The notes: a model not told the origin generated them from the letters alone. A stretch of DNA of 21,696 nt from an uncultured Acetatifactor sp. (GCA_910589035.1 CAJUSI010000040.1:1-21696); one strand, 5' to 3'; numbered from the stretch's first letter, positions 5,493 through 13,358 are shown. Numbers and translations are program-made.

Positions 5493-8456
5493 CTATATCA
5501 GCTCACAGTCCCAGACATCCACCGGATTGTCCCGGAACACTTCTTTTAACCGCCTGTGGACGGCTTCTTTTCCCACTCCCTTTTTCAGGATCACCTGCAG
5601 AAATCCGCCGCCCCCGGCGCCGCACACAAGTTTTCCGTCTATCATATCTTCAACGGAGAGAAAAATCTGGTCGATCAGGGTATTGGTGCTTCCCGCGTCC
5701 ACCTTCTTGCTCAGCTCCCAGTGATAGTCCAGAAGCTTCGCAAATTCGTCCACCCTTCCCCTCTCCAGCTCGAAGCGCATCAGTGCCGCCACCCGCTGGA
5801 TCTCGTTCAGGGCAAACAGGCTGTCCGGCTCGTTTCCCATATAACGCCCCACCACATCCGCCAGCAGATTCCGCGCAAGGCGCCTCTGTCCTGTATAAAT
5901 AAGGCAGAATCTCTCGTTCAGTTCCGCTTTTGTCTCCGGGTTCAGCTCCACATGGGTTACCTTCAGCTGCTGGTTCAGCCCCGGCATGCCGGTAATATAT
6001 TTTATCCCCGGCGTCACGCCTCCCACCTGGTCCTGCCAGCCGCCTCCCGTGGACATAATCTGCTCCATCACAAGCACATGGGAGTACAGATCCTCCTCGG
6101 AACAGGAGATTCCCATAAATCCGAATACCGCCTTCACGCAGGCCGCGGAAAGAATGGAGGAAGTGCCCAGGCCGCTTCCCTTGGGCACATTCACCACCTC
6201 GGAGTGCATCTCGAAGCCGCCCCCCAGGCGTTCCAGAATTTCTCCCAGATCCCCTCCCCGGGCCGGAAGAATTCCGCAGGCCAGAAGGCAGGCCTTCTGC
6301 AGCGCAAAGGGGTCGTAGGGATCCCCAATATCCTGCAGCGGCTCTATTCTGTCGAATTCCCCATGTACATCCATATCCCGGCTGTCAAAGACGATCTTCT
6401 TCTCCGGGATCTTCACCAAGGTCACCTCCACCGGCAGTTCCCCCTTCAGGGCAATGGCCGCGTTCAGCACCGTTCCTCCCGTTTCAAAGCAAATGGGCGG
6501 CGTATCGCTCCATCCCCCGCCCCAGTTCACCCGCAGGGGAAGCTTCACCGCATGCCTTTCCGAGATAATCCTGCAGGTATCATTGTACTGCAGGCGCTCT
6601 CTGGAGCTTTGCAGCACGGCATCCGAGATATTTCGGAAGCAGGCGGCGATGTACTTATCCCCCTCCTTCCCTCCCAGAGCTCTTCCTATATAATAATTCA
6701 GCCGCATGGATTCCAGAAAACCGCCTTTCTGCAGGCGTTTTTCCAGCCACTGCATCTGTACCTTTGTCAGAGATGCAAGATCTGGCAGCTCCCTGGCAGG
6801 CTTTCCGGCGGCAATGGCCTTGGCAATCTCGTCCATCTGCACCAGCTCCTGCATTCTCTTGTTCCAGGACAGAATGGCAGCCACATCCGCCTCATGAAAG
6901 CCCGCACAGAGGGATTTCCGTTCCGCGGCCCTCCAGGAGACCGGATCTCCGCCTCCGAACACCAGGGCATGAAGGTTCAGAGCCGCCGCCACAGCCTCCC
7001 GGACGGTATCGCATTCCGGATAAAGCCTTGCCAGCCAGAGCGTGTGTTCCTCCCCGTCCCAGAGCTCCTTCCGGCCGATGCCAAGCTTCCCGGCAATCTC
7101 CTCCAGCGAAATCCCAAACAGCTTATTCTCCTTGGGATTATCCTCCACCCCGAAGATGCGGCATACAAATCTTTCGTTTTTCTGCTTTAAACCGTGAAGC
7201 ACGATATTGTCCGGTATCACTTCCTCATGAATATCGATATAGGACAGCAGGACATTCCTGCCCACAACCGCCCCGCCGTGTACCGAAGATACCTCCAGAT
7301 AGCAGTTCTCCCCTATGACCGCCCTGTCCGAAAGCACGCTGTTGTATCCTGCGGCCGTACCGCCCATGCTGCTGTTGACTCTTCTGCTCCAGGACAGAGC
7401 CCCGTACGTATCCACCCCGGAGCACATAAGGCTCAGGATTTCCCGGGTAGTGCCGAAGTGGATGAATCTGGCCGGCGCAAGGCGGAGAAGCTTCATCCGG
7501 AACGGCCGAAGCGCCTTCCAGAGAGCGGTGCGCGCCTCCTGCAGCTCCCTGCTGAATCTCCCCTCCGGCTTTTCCAGATAATAATCCTCCAGAGTGGAAT
7601 CCTCCGCCAGGGGGTAGAGGAAATCTCCGTAGAGGGACAGTCTGACGGTATCATTCACATACCTGCGATATGCCACCTCCCCGGCCGTCAGCGTATGCAA
7701 GGCCTCCATCAGCTCTCTTGAAAAGATCACCGCTCCTGTATCGATGTCCACGCAGCGGCTCTCGTTCACCGCCCCTGCCTCCGTCAGCGTCTCCACGGTC
7801 TGCTTATGGAGAAAGCGCTTCACATTTCCGTTTTCCCCATTCAGGAACACGCCGTGATCCTTCCCCGTCTCCACCCCTTCCTTAAAGGAAATCACAGCGG
7901 CTCCCCTGCCGGGGAAATCAATCTGAAGAGGATTAAACAGAAGCAGTACATCCCCGGACAGGAGCAGCATCCCTTCCCGAATGCGCCCCGGCACCGAGGC
8001 CATGGTAATGAGGAATTCGTCAAATAAGGTGGAGGCCCTGCCGTCGGGCAGCCTGCGGGGTACCGGGCTGAACAGCTTTCCCAGCGCCGAATAGGTGGGC
8101 ACACGCCTGCTGTCGCCGCCGGAGTGGATGACGAGAACACATAAGCCGTCAAAATGCCCCCTGCCCGTCAGCTTCTCCTCCCTTTTGTATATGTATCTGA
8201 GCACCGACAGAGTGGCGCCGCCGGAACCCACACGCACTCCTCCCTCATCGGGAATCACCGCAAAATGCGTGCGGACGGGCAGCAGCCCATCCCTGTCCGC
8301 AATCTGCTGCCTGTACCCTTCCGCCTGATTCTCATCCGATGCGGTCAATATAATATAGTCCCATGCAGGAAACGCTTCGGAGGAAACCGACCGGCAATAG
8401 TCAGCCCATACGTCCTGATAGGACTGGGATAAAAAAAGAGAGTCGAAATTATTCAT
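5493..8456 (-). CDS. fkp: Bifunctional L-fucokinase / L-fucose-1-phosphate guanylyltransferase
   Basis: A 987-residue cytosolic enzyme that would phosphorylate L-fucose and then join it to GMP, giving GDP-L-fucose (salvage pathway). The N-terminal guanylyltransferase half shows the nucleotide loop GGVRVGSGGAT (72-82) and HSGGDSRR (111-118), then a left-handed beta-helix-like stretch (about 372-425, SVLSDRAVIGENCYLEVSS). The C-terminal half is a GHMP kinase: WGGGWSDTPP (645-654), the ATP-binding PKGSGLGTSS (758-767), GGGWQDQVGG (804-813) and CGAGGGGF (945-952). Length and order match Bacteroides Fkp (about 950 residues). ATG 8456 is chosen from homology and AGGCAGGA upstream; the longer open frame reads into the methyltransferase gene. 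It overlaps that gene by 8 bp. GDP-fucose would serve fucosylation of surface glycans; no fucosyltransferase or transporter is in the window. Confidence 0.92.
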   Translation of the reverse strand: MNNFDSLFLSQSYQDVWADYCRSVSSEAFPAWDYIILTASDENQAEGYRQQIADRDGLLPVRTHFAVIPDEGGVRVGSGGATLSVLRYIYKREEKLTGRGHFDGLCVLVIHSGGDSRRVPTYSALGKLFSPVPRRLPDGRASTLFDEFLITMASVPGRIREGMLLLSGDVLLLFNPLQIDFPGRGAAVISFKEGVETGKDHGVFLNGENGNVKRFLHKQTVETLTEAGAVNESRCVDIDTGAVIFSRELMEALHTLTAGEVAYRRYVNDTVRLSLYGDFLYPLAEDSTLEDYYLEKPEGRFSRELQEARTALWKALRPFRMKLLRLAPARFIHFGTTREILSLMCSGVDTYGALSWSRRVNSSMGGTAAGYNSVLSDRAVIGENCYLEVSSVHGGAVVGRNVLLSYIDIHEEVIPDNIVLHGLKQKNERFVCRIFGVEDNPKENKLFGISLEEIAGKLGIGRKELWDGEEHTLWLARLYPECDTVREAVAAALNLHALVFGGGDPVSWRAAERKSLCAGFHEADVAAILSWNKRMQELVQMDEIAKAIAAGKPARELPDLASLTKVQMQWLEKRLQKGGFLESMRLNYYIGRALGGKEGDKYIAACFRNISDAVLQSSRERLQYNDTCRIISERHAVKLPLRVNWGGGWSDTPPICFETGGTVLNAAIALKGELPVEVTLVKIPEKKIVFDSRDMDVHGEFDRIEPLQDIGDPYDPFALQKACLLACGILPARGGDLGEILERLGGGFEMHSEVVNVPKGSGLGTSSILSAACVKAVFGFMGISCSEEDLYSHVLVMEQIMSTGGGWQDQVGGVTPGIKYITGMPGLNQQLKVTHVELNPETKAELNERFCLIYTGQRRLARNLLADVVGRYMGNEPDSLFALNEIQRVAALMRFELERGRVDEFAKLLDYHWELSKKVDAGSTNTLIDQIFLSVEDMIDGKLVCGAGGGGFLQVILKKGVGKEAVHRRLKEVFRDNPVDVWDCELI

Positions 8457-9099
8457 ACAGATCATCCTGCCTTTCCGGCGCCTGCATCCCGTATTTATCC
8501 AGGTCCACCCTGCCCTCTGCCACTTCCACGCCTTCCGCCTCCAGCAGCTGCGCCTGGCCCGCGCCTGTGCCGAAGGCAAACTCCCCGGAGAGCTTTCCCT
8601 GGGCGTTCACCACTCTGTGGCAGGGAATTTCCTGAGCGGTATTCCTGCGCAGTGCGTTCCCCACCGCCCGTGCCATCTTCTTATCCCCGGCAAGCTCCGC
8701 CACCTGGCCGTAGGTCGCCACCCTGCCCCTCGGAATTCTCTTCACGGCCTCATAAATCCGCCGGGAGGGGCTGTCCGTCACCAGGTCATAGCTTTCGGCT
8801 ATCATCCGCCGGATATCGCCGTCCGGAATACTCCCGTCCAGAATAACGGTATTCCAGTGCTCCTTGTTCTGGTGCCATCCCGGGGTTACGGACTTATAGG
8901 CGCTGCGCCAGAAATCCCTCCACTCCGGATCCACCTTTACATTCAGGTTGATATAACCGTTTCTCTCATAGGTCCACAGGAAAGCCTTCCCGCTCCCTTT
9001 TACCCTTACAAGCTGCCAGTTAGCATCATGAAAGGGGGCCTCCCTGTAGGTATCAGGGAATGAAAGTCCGAAGTCCAATGCCTCTTCTCTCGTATTCAT
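8449..9099 (-). CDS. MmcQ/YjbR-domain / methylated-DNA-protein cysteine methyltransferase fusion
   Basis: A 216-residue two-domain protein. Residues 1-108 match the MmcQ/YjbR (CyaY-like fold) family: DFGLSFPDTYREAPFHD, the central strand YINLNVKVDPEW, and HQNKEHWNTVILDGSIPD. Residues 111-205 form the DNA-binding/catalytic domain of O6-alkylguanine-DNA alkyltransferase: RRIYEAVKRIPRGRVATYGQVA, the arginine-finger helix MARAVGNALRRN, and the active site IPCHRVV with the acceptor Cys at 160. Cys (not Trp, as in the ATL proteins) implies a real suicide methyltransferase. The usual N-terminal ribonuclease-like Ogt domain is absent, replaced by YjbR. ATG 9099 has AGGAGG 5 nt upstream; an upstream in-frame ATG lacks one. 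It probably heads the operon with fkp, an unexpected partner for a repair enzyme. Confidence 0.9.
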   Translation of the reverse strand: MNTREEALDFGLSFPDTYREAPFHDANWQLVRVKGSGKAFLWTYERNGYINLNVKVDPEWRDFWRSAYKSVTPGWHQNKEHWNTVILDGSIPDGDIRRMIAESYDLVTDSPSRRIYEAVKRIPRGRVATYGQVAELAGDKKMARAVGNALRRNTAQEIPCHRVVNAQGKLSGEFAFGTGAGQAQLLEAEGVEVAEGRVDLDKYGMQAPERQDDLYE

Positions 9100-9331
9100 G
9101 GGCTCCTCCTTGCACAAATCTCCCTCTTACGGCCCCTTGAAGTCATCTCTCAAATCTTCAATTTATACTCACGGTCAAAAACATTTATCAGACATCTTCT
9201 AAAAGCTTTCCATACCGTACACTATATCCGCGGCCCAAGACTGTTATTGTTGTGCGGCTGCCCAAGTAAAAAACCGTTACAAAATAACCCGGGAACCGCC
9301 TGCACAGGATCTGAGATTATATGAAAAGATT

Positions 9332-9688
9332 TCACTCCCACCCGAACTTCTTATACAGCTTCAGGTTCACGAACCCATCCTCAATATTGATCTCAGCCTT
9401 GTCTATCATCAGGCCTACCAGCATCAGCTGCGAGGTTTCACCGTAATTCCCGCTGCCCGCCAACTCCCAGTAGATATCCTCAATGCCGTCATTCCTCTGT
9501 TCATTCAGGCATTTCTCCAGATCCTCCAGCTTCTCCTCATTGTCCGGGCTGTAATTGGCCCGAAGGGTAATCGTTCCCTCTTCGCCCTTTTTCTCAATGC
9601 CGGATTGGATGGTATCCGCACCGATAGCCAAAAAGAACATGGTGAGCTCCGTTATAATCTTTGCCACTTTCCTTTGTTCATGAAGCAT
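9332..9688 (-). CDS. Small hypothetical protein coupled to DUF1576
   Basis: A 118-residue soluble protein that I do not recognise. It begins with a helix (EQRKVAKIITELTMFFLAIGAD), continues with strands and an acidic helix (NEEKLEDLEKCLNEQRND), and ends with IEDGFVNLKLYKKFGWE. The composition suggests a compact alpha/beta fold with no signal peptide. GAGGA lies 10 nt before the ATG. The start is 11 bp inside the end of the DUF1576 gene, so the two are almost certainly co-translated and may act together. About 210 bp with no gene follow before the methyltransferase; no clear terminator was found there. Confidence 0.75.
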   Translation of the reverse strand: MLHEQRKVAKIITELTMFFLAIGADTIQSGIEKKGEEGTITLRANYSPDNEEKLEDLEKCLNEQRNDGIEDIYWELAGSGNYGETSQLMLVGLMIDKAEINIEDGFVNLKLYKKFGWE

Positions 9689-10985
9689 TTTTTCGTTTCC
9701 TCTTTCTGTCCCTGCGTTCCAGCATAAAGCTTTCCAGCATGGGCACCATGATAATTGCCACCCAGCCCGCGCTGAAGCCGTTGTTATACAGATTTAATCC
9801 CCCATACATCTGGGAGGTGCACATGACGATAGCAATATGGAGCATGCCGGCAACTATCCCCGCAAGGACGCCGAAGCGTCCGGCTATGGGAGCAAGGCCC
9901 ACCGCAAAGGCCGAAGCCAGCTGCACCCCCGGCGTGGTGGGCGAATACTGGTTCACCAGCGCGGCCAGGAATACCCCGCCCAGCACCGGCGTATAGTTTC
10001 TCACATGCGAGCCGAAAGCCGAAAAGCCGAAGGCGGTGAGAATCGCCCCCACCACCGGTCCGGAGAAATCCCCTCCGATCAGCCAGATGTATGTAGTGCA
10101 GAGGGCGCCCACCAGCGCCATATTCATCAGGGTACATCCCACACCCTCCATCAGGACGAAATCCGCCACCGCCCTGCCCGGGTGCTTCCATATTCGCAGC
10201 AGTCCCTTCCAATCGCCTTTTTCCAGATACAGACCGTATAGAAACGCCAGCAGGAAAAAGCCGTACAGCCCGATCCCGATCCAGAGCGGTCTTCCCTCAC
10301 GCCAGATCATCACGGGATTGCTCTCCAGTCCGAAGGCCTTCAGCACACAGACTATAACGAAGGCAAGAATCCCGCAGGAGAATCCCACGTTAAATAAATT
10401 AAAGCCTCCATGCATGGTGGCCGTATGTACGGAGAGCACCGGAAGGACGAAGCCGATCAGCGTTCCCGCTCCCACGGCTATCAGCAGATTAATTCCCCTG
10501 CCAAATGGCAGAAGAAAAATCAGCTCGGTCACCAGCGGAGCCAGGCTGGTCCCAAAAAGGGTGGTATAGAGATATTTGCTCATGCGGAAGCCATGGGCCT
10601 TGGCGTAGACCGACGCGCCCAGGAAAATAGGCAGAATATTCACGGGATTTTTCCCCCAGAGGGCATAACCCACATTGATAAACATGGCCGCCATAGTCAG
10701 GCCTGTGTACTTGATCTTCTCCCTGTGCATCAGCGCCAGGCCCATGCCCATCACCAGCACCGCATTCAGAAACGCCGCACCATACCCCGCCAGTTCAAAA
10801 TAATCCGTAATCAGCGCATCCCGCGACATCACGATCGTCCACAATCCCCGGATTACCTCCGCCGGTCCCTGTCCCTCCTGCCGCATGCCCGCAGCCCCCG
10901 CCGCAAACAGCAGAAACAGGGAAAAGACGGCAAAGAGCTTCAGCTCCCTCCCCTCCAGCTTCTCTCTGAATCCCTTAGCTCCCAT
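9678..10985 (-). CDS. DUF1576 domain multi-pass membrane protein
   Basis: A 435-residue polytopic membrane protein with 10-12 hydrophobic spans. Two similar halves can be seen. Each holds a histidine/glycine-rich stretch of the type HGGFNLFNVGFSCG (first half) and YGGLNLYNNGFSAGWVA (second half), a pattern seen in the DUF1576 family of Firmicutes. The function of that family is not established; the internal duplication and the conserved Gly/Asn motifs are what a transporter would show. ATG 10985 is preferred: GGGGG lies 6 nt upstream, and it gives a normal cytoplasmic N-terminus (MGAKGFREKLEGRELK) before span 1. A GTG at 11042 is possible. It overlaps the 118-residue gene downstream by 11 bp. 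Confidence 0.85.
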   Translation of the reverse strand: MGAKGFREKLEGRELKLFAVFSLFLLFAAGAAGMRQEGQGPAEVIRGLWTIVMSRDALITDYFELAGYGAAFLNAVLVMGMGLALMHREKIKYTGLTMAAMFINVGYALWGKNPVNILPIFLGASVYAKAHGFRMSKYLYTTLFGTSLAPLVTELIFLLPFGRGINLLIAVGAGTLIGFVLPVLSVHTATMHGGFNLFNVGFSCGILAFVIVCVLKAFGLESNPVMIWREGRPLWIGIGLYGFFLLAFLYGLYLEKGDWKGLLRIWKHPGRAVADFVLMEGVGCTLMNMALVGALCTTYIWLIGGDFSGPVVGAILTAFGFSAFGSHVRNYTPVLGGVFLAALVNQYSPTTPGVQLASAFAVGLAPIAGRFGVLAGIVAGMLHIAIVMCTSQMYGGLNLYNNGFSAGWVAIIMVPMLESFMLERRDRKRKRKNAS

Positions 10986-11066
10986 CCATAACCCCCATTT
11001 AATCCTTTTTACGGTACCCTTGGTCCTATGCCCTACCGGCACCGCTTTCGAACGTCATATCTTCAC

Positions 11067-11192
11067 ACTCATGCCGTTCCCGGGTTCTCATGCCTTCTAA
11101 GCCCCGCAGATCTGTGATTCCTGCCTTCCCGCCTGAGCAGGTCTTTGGTGCCTGCCTTCTCATCCATACAGGTCTCCGGCGCTCACGCCCTC
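11067..11192. repeat. Four degenerate ~31-bp tandem units downstream of mecA
   Basis: On the minus strand the spacer directly after the MecA-type stop codon breaks into units of about 31-33 bp at 11192-11160, 11159-11129, 11128-11098 and 11097-11067. Three begin GAAGGCA and one GAGGGCG; three carry AGA(C/T)CTG about 17 bp in. Identity between units is only moderate (units 2 and 3 best). No protein seems to be encoded. Confidence 0.5.
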
Positions 11193-11897
11193 TCACCCAC
11201 GCAGCTTCCTGAGCGCCTTTTCCGCAATCAGACATTGTCCGTGCTCCTTCAGCTGGAAGGTCTGAGATTCGTCCGCGGCAAAGAGGCTTCCAAACTCCAT
11301 GGCCTGAACGCAGGCTCTGCTGTAGCGTTCATAGGATGCGCGCCCCTTGAGCAGATAAAGGTAATAAAAGCCATCCATCTCATACAGACTGCTGTCCACC
11401 ATCAGATTGGCAGGAAGTATGGCCGCATAGTCCATTATTCTCTGTATTCCCGAGAAAACAAACACGGCAAAACCGGGGCGCTCCTTCCGGCGTTTTCCGG
11501 CAGACTTGCCGCTCTCCCCTCCGGATTCCTGCTGTTCCCCGTTTTCTTCGTTTTGTCCCGCAGCCCCCTTTTCCATCCTGTCCCGGGTCCTCTGCAGAAT
11601 CCTTTTCATCTCCCTGAGACATTCTATGAACTGGTCGCTCTCTTTTACCTCCGGATCCCTGTCCGAAAAGGTCAGAACCAGGCCCTGATCAGGCACCATC
11701 ATAATCTGCAGATCAAAGGCGAATTTCGGCGGCTGATAGCCCACCTCCTCCCTGGCCTGCTCTATGATTTCCTGGACAATCTCCCTGGCCTTATCGCTGC
11801 GGAGTATAAAGTCTTTATAATCAATATCATAATCCTCCAGCTCCTGATTGGAGAGGAAGCATTTAACCGTTTTATCATCCACCCGTTCTATTCTCAT
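11193..11897 (-). CDS. mecA: MecA-type adaptor protein for ClpC
   Basis: A 234-residue protein. The N-terminal domain (about 1-80) has the MecA signature MRIERVDDKTVKCFLSNQEL followed by DIDYKDFILRSDKAREIVQEI and KFAFDLQIMMVPD. A charged, low-complexity linker rich in E, Q, G and K covers about 110-142. The C-terminal domain (about 143-232) has FSGIQRIMDYAAILPANLM, YLYLLKG and FGSLFAADESQTFQLKEHG. MecA recruits unfolded or specific regulatory proteins (ComK in Bacillus) to the ClpC-ClpP protease and helps ClpC assemble. The ATG at 11897 has GAGGA 8 nt upstream; the upstream open frame extends into the leader. Its message has a leader of about 120 nt with two hairpins. The linker is longer than I would expect for Bacillus MecA. 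Confidence 0.88.
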   Translation of the reverse strand: MRIERVDDKTVKCFLSNQELEDYDIDYKDFILRSDKAREIVQEIIEQAREEVGYQPPKFAFDLQIMMVPDQGLVLTFSDRDPEVKESDQFIECLREMKRILQRTRDRMEKGAAGQNEENGEQQESGGESGKSAGKRRKERPGFAVFVFSGIQRIMDYAAILPANLMVDSSLYEMDGFYYLYLLKGRASYERYSRACVQAMEFGSLFAADESQTFQLKEHGQCLIAEKALRKLRG

Positions 11898-11923
11898 ATC
11901 ATCATCCTCACAAAAATGCCAAA

Positions 11924-11978
11924 TCAAATATACCGCTGTCACCAGCGGGGTATTTGACCCTGGCGGGAGTAAACTCCC
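11924..11978 (-). promoter_or_regulatory. Two hairpins in the mecA leader
   Basis: Hairpin 1 (11924-11957): TCAAATA and TATTTGA, then CCGCTG and CAGCGG, pair symmetrically around a 4-nt loop with a 2x2 internal mismatch. Hairpin 2 (11965-11978): GGGAGT/ACTCCC around 2 nt. Both lie between the promoter and the RBS of mecA. Hairpin 1 ends about 14 nt from the RBS. Neither has a T-run, so they look like translation or stability control elements, or a dispersed repeat, rather than terminators. Confidence 0.5.
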
Positions 11979-12023
11979 TGGCCCGCACGGACGCAGAATG
12001 CATCCTTCTTACCTGACATAATT

Positions 12024-12052
12024 ATGATACCATGATATTCGATTTTTTTCAA
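12024..12052 (-). promoter_or_regulatory. Promoter of mecA
   Basis: On the minus strand TTGAAA (12052-12047), a 17-bp spacer and TATCAT (12029-12024), with TGG directly before the -10 giving an extended -10 element. Predicted start near 12017. Confidence 0.6.
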
Positions 12053-12060
12053 TTGTAGAA

Positions 12061-12113
12061 ATTGGATAATAGAATTGCAAAGTATCTTGCAAATTCATAT
12101 TCTATTATCCAAT
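12061..12113. repeat. 15-bp perfect inverted repeat
   Basis: ATTGGATAATAGAAT (12061-12075) and its exact complement at 12099-12113 enclose 23 bp. Two further TTGCAA sites inside (12075-12080 and 12087-12092) can pair, making a long hairpin with a 6-nt bulge. It lies between the ferritin-like gene end and the mecA promoter, just upstream of the -35. No T-run follows on either strand. Confidence 0.65.
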
Positions 12114-12144
12114 AGCGGAATGCATGGAGGACAGACTGCCCGGT

Positions 12145-12579
12145 TTACAGGTAGCGGCGGATATCCGTCTCCAGCTTTTCCTCAAGGCGAATAAGCTTTT
12201 TCGCTATATTTTTGGATTTTTCGTCCGCCGCTTTATACTGATTCAAATATTTGTTGAGGGATTTCACCCCCATATTACAGCCGTCCGTTATCAGCCCTGC
12301 GATAGTCTTGTCCGATTCGTTCAGCGCCAGCTTTACATTGGTCTTCACCCAGGACATTCCCTTTGCCACAGGATCCGGCTCCTTTCCGGTGTCGCCGTAT
12401 TCACGGAGCAGATCGAGCATCTCGTCCTTCAGCTTAATGTGCTGATTTCTGCATTCCTTCAGATCCTTTCGGAAGTCCTCTTCGGATACATATTCTATTA
12501 CGTCATCAATGGAAGAAATCCCCATTTTCACGCCTGCGTCGCATTCTCTCAACAGCTTGATGGTATCGTCTTCTATCAT
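12145..12579 (-). CDS. Ferritin-like / DUF2383-like helical protein (hypothetical)
   Basis: A 144-residue, all-helical, soluble protein with no signal peptide. The pattern is a four-helix bundle: DDTIKLLRECDAGVKMGISSIDDVIEYV, then EDFRKDLKECRNQHIKLKDEMLDLLREYGD, a PDPVAKGMSWVKTN turn, then LNESDKTIAGLITDGCNMGVKSLNKYLN and a final charged helix. This helix order and the GxxxG-type turn resemble the DUF2383/ferritin-like families, but no clear EXXH di-iron motif is seen. The ATG at 12579 has AAAGGAG 9 nt upstream; an in-frame ATG 12 codons earlier lacks one. It is monocistronic, and three tandem repeats lie in its upstream region. Specific function unknown. Confidence 0.75.
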   Translation of the reverse strand: MIEDDTIKLLRECDAGVKMGISSIDDVIEYVSEEDFRKDLKECRNQHIKLKDEMLDLLREYGDTGKEPDPVAKGMSWVKTNVKLALNESDKTIAGLITDGCNMGVKSLNKYLNQYKAADEKSKNIAKKLIRLEEKLETDIRRYL

Positions 12580-12642
12580 TCTTTTATTCTCCTTTTTCTG
12601 AACTTCTTCCTGCATTCCCGCTCCTGCATTTCAGGAGGGGCG

Positions 12643-12760
12643 TCCTGCTTCTGCCGCTTGGGTTCTGTAGCTCGGGGGATGCCTTGCTTCCGCCGGTTGG
12701 GTTCTGTAGCTCGGGGGGGATGCCTTGCTTTTGCCGCTTGGGTTCTGTAGCTCGGGGGAG
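12643..12760. repeat. Three ~40-bp tandem repeats
   Basis: The core GGGTTCTGTAGCTCGGGGG begins at 12660, 12699 and 12740 (periods 39 and 41 bp). It is preceded each time by a TTGC/CTGC-TT-TGCCGCTTG-like segment. The array stands upstream of the ferritin-like gene. On the minus strand more than one reading frame is open through it, giving ELQNP-type repeat peptides, but no good start or RBS supports a gene. Confidence 0.7.
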
Positions 12761-12779
12761 ACCCTTTAGCTTTGTTATC

Positions 12780-13358
12780 ATGAATTCTCCACCATGCAAA
12801 AAGGACATACCTTCTCTGCATTTGCGTTCGTCTTCCTCATGGGTCAGCCTTATCTTACAGAATACATTTACGGAAGTATTTTTCTATAAGGCAGCTCCAT
12901 TCGGGAGAGACATCTCTATGCTGAGTAGTATGTCCTTCTCACGGAAATCTTATTCGAATTTCTGGAATTCTGTTCTCAGGCCATCATTAATTCCTGCAGA
13001 TTTCTGGTGCTTTAAATGTTTTAAATGGCTATATACAATGCTCAAATATTTTCCTTCACCCTGCTTTTCAGCGATGTATCAGTGCTGTTTTATCGTAACG
13101 TCATACCTATCCTTACTTTGGCAGAAAGCCACTGCAACCACCACAATCGTCATATTGTGCCAAAATAAAGATTATAATGTCGTTTACTATAATTATGCTG
13201 AGTTTCGCCGCAATCTGCAAATTAGACGCTATTAAAGCCGGCTTGTATGACTTTGAGACAAATAACTCTATGAAAAAGTGTAGACATTTTGCTATTTGCT
13301 CATTTCCAAGTACAGTCTAACTGATTGGGCAAGTTCTATTTGAATCTGCGGCAGGATT
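12780..13358. other. Gene-poor, AT-rich stretch, possible decayed gene
   Basis: About 580 bp with no convincing gene. On the minus strand a frame between about 13075 and 12790 reads with codon-like composition (EKQGEGKYLSIVYSHLKHLK, then EKDILLSIEMSLPNGAAL) but is cut by at least two stops. This suggests the remains of a coding sequence that I cannot identify. The only other visible element is the copy of the 26-bp inverted repeat at 13169-13194. Confidence 0.35.
13169..13194 (+). repeat. 26-bp inverted repeat, left copy
   Basis: Matches the complement of 15324-15349 at 23 of 26 positions, with a perfect 14-bp core GTCGTTTACTATAA (13179-13192). The pair brackets the GntR-ABC cassette. Confidence 0.6.

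Noticed and set aside
5556..7190. Open frame of 544 codons on the plus strand inside fkp
   Set aside because: It is antisense to a clear Fkp enzyme, has no RBS, and its translation is rich in H, Q, P and R with no domain; it is a shadow of a GC-rich gene.
9118..9331. Small gene or terminator between the 118-residue gene and the methyltransferase
   Set aside because: No open frame with an RBS and only 4-bp stems; a promoter is likely here but none stood out.
11145..11957. Plus-strand open frame of 270 codons
   Set aside because: Antisense to the MecA-type gene; composition is not protein-like.
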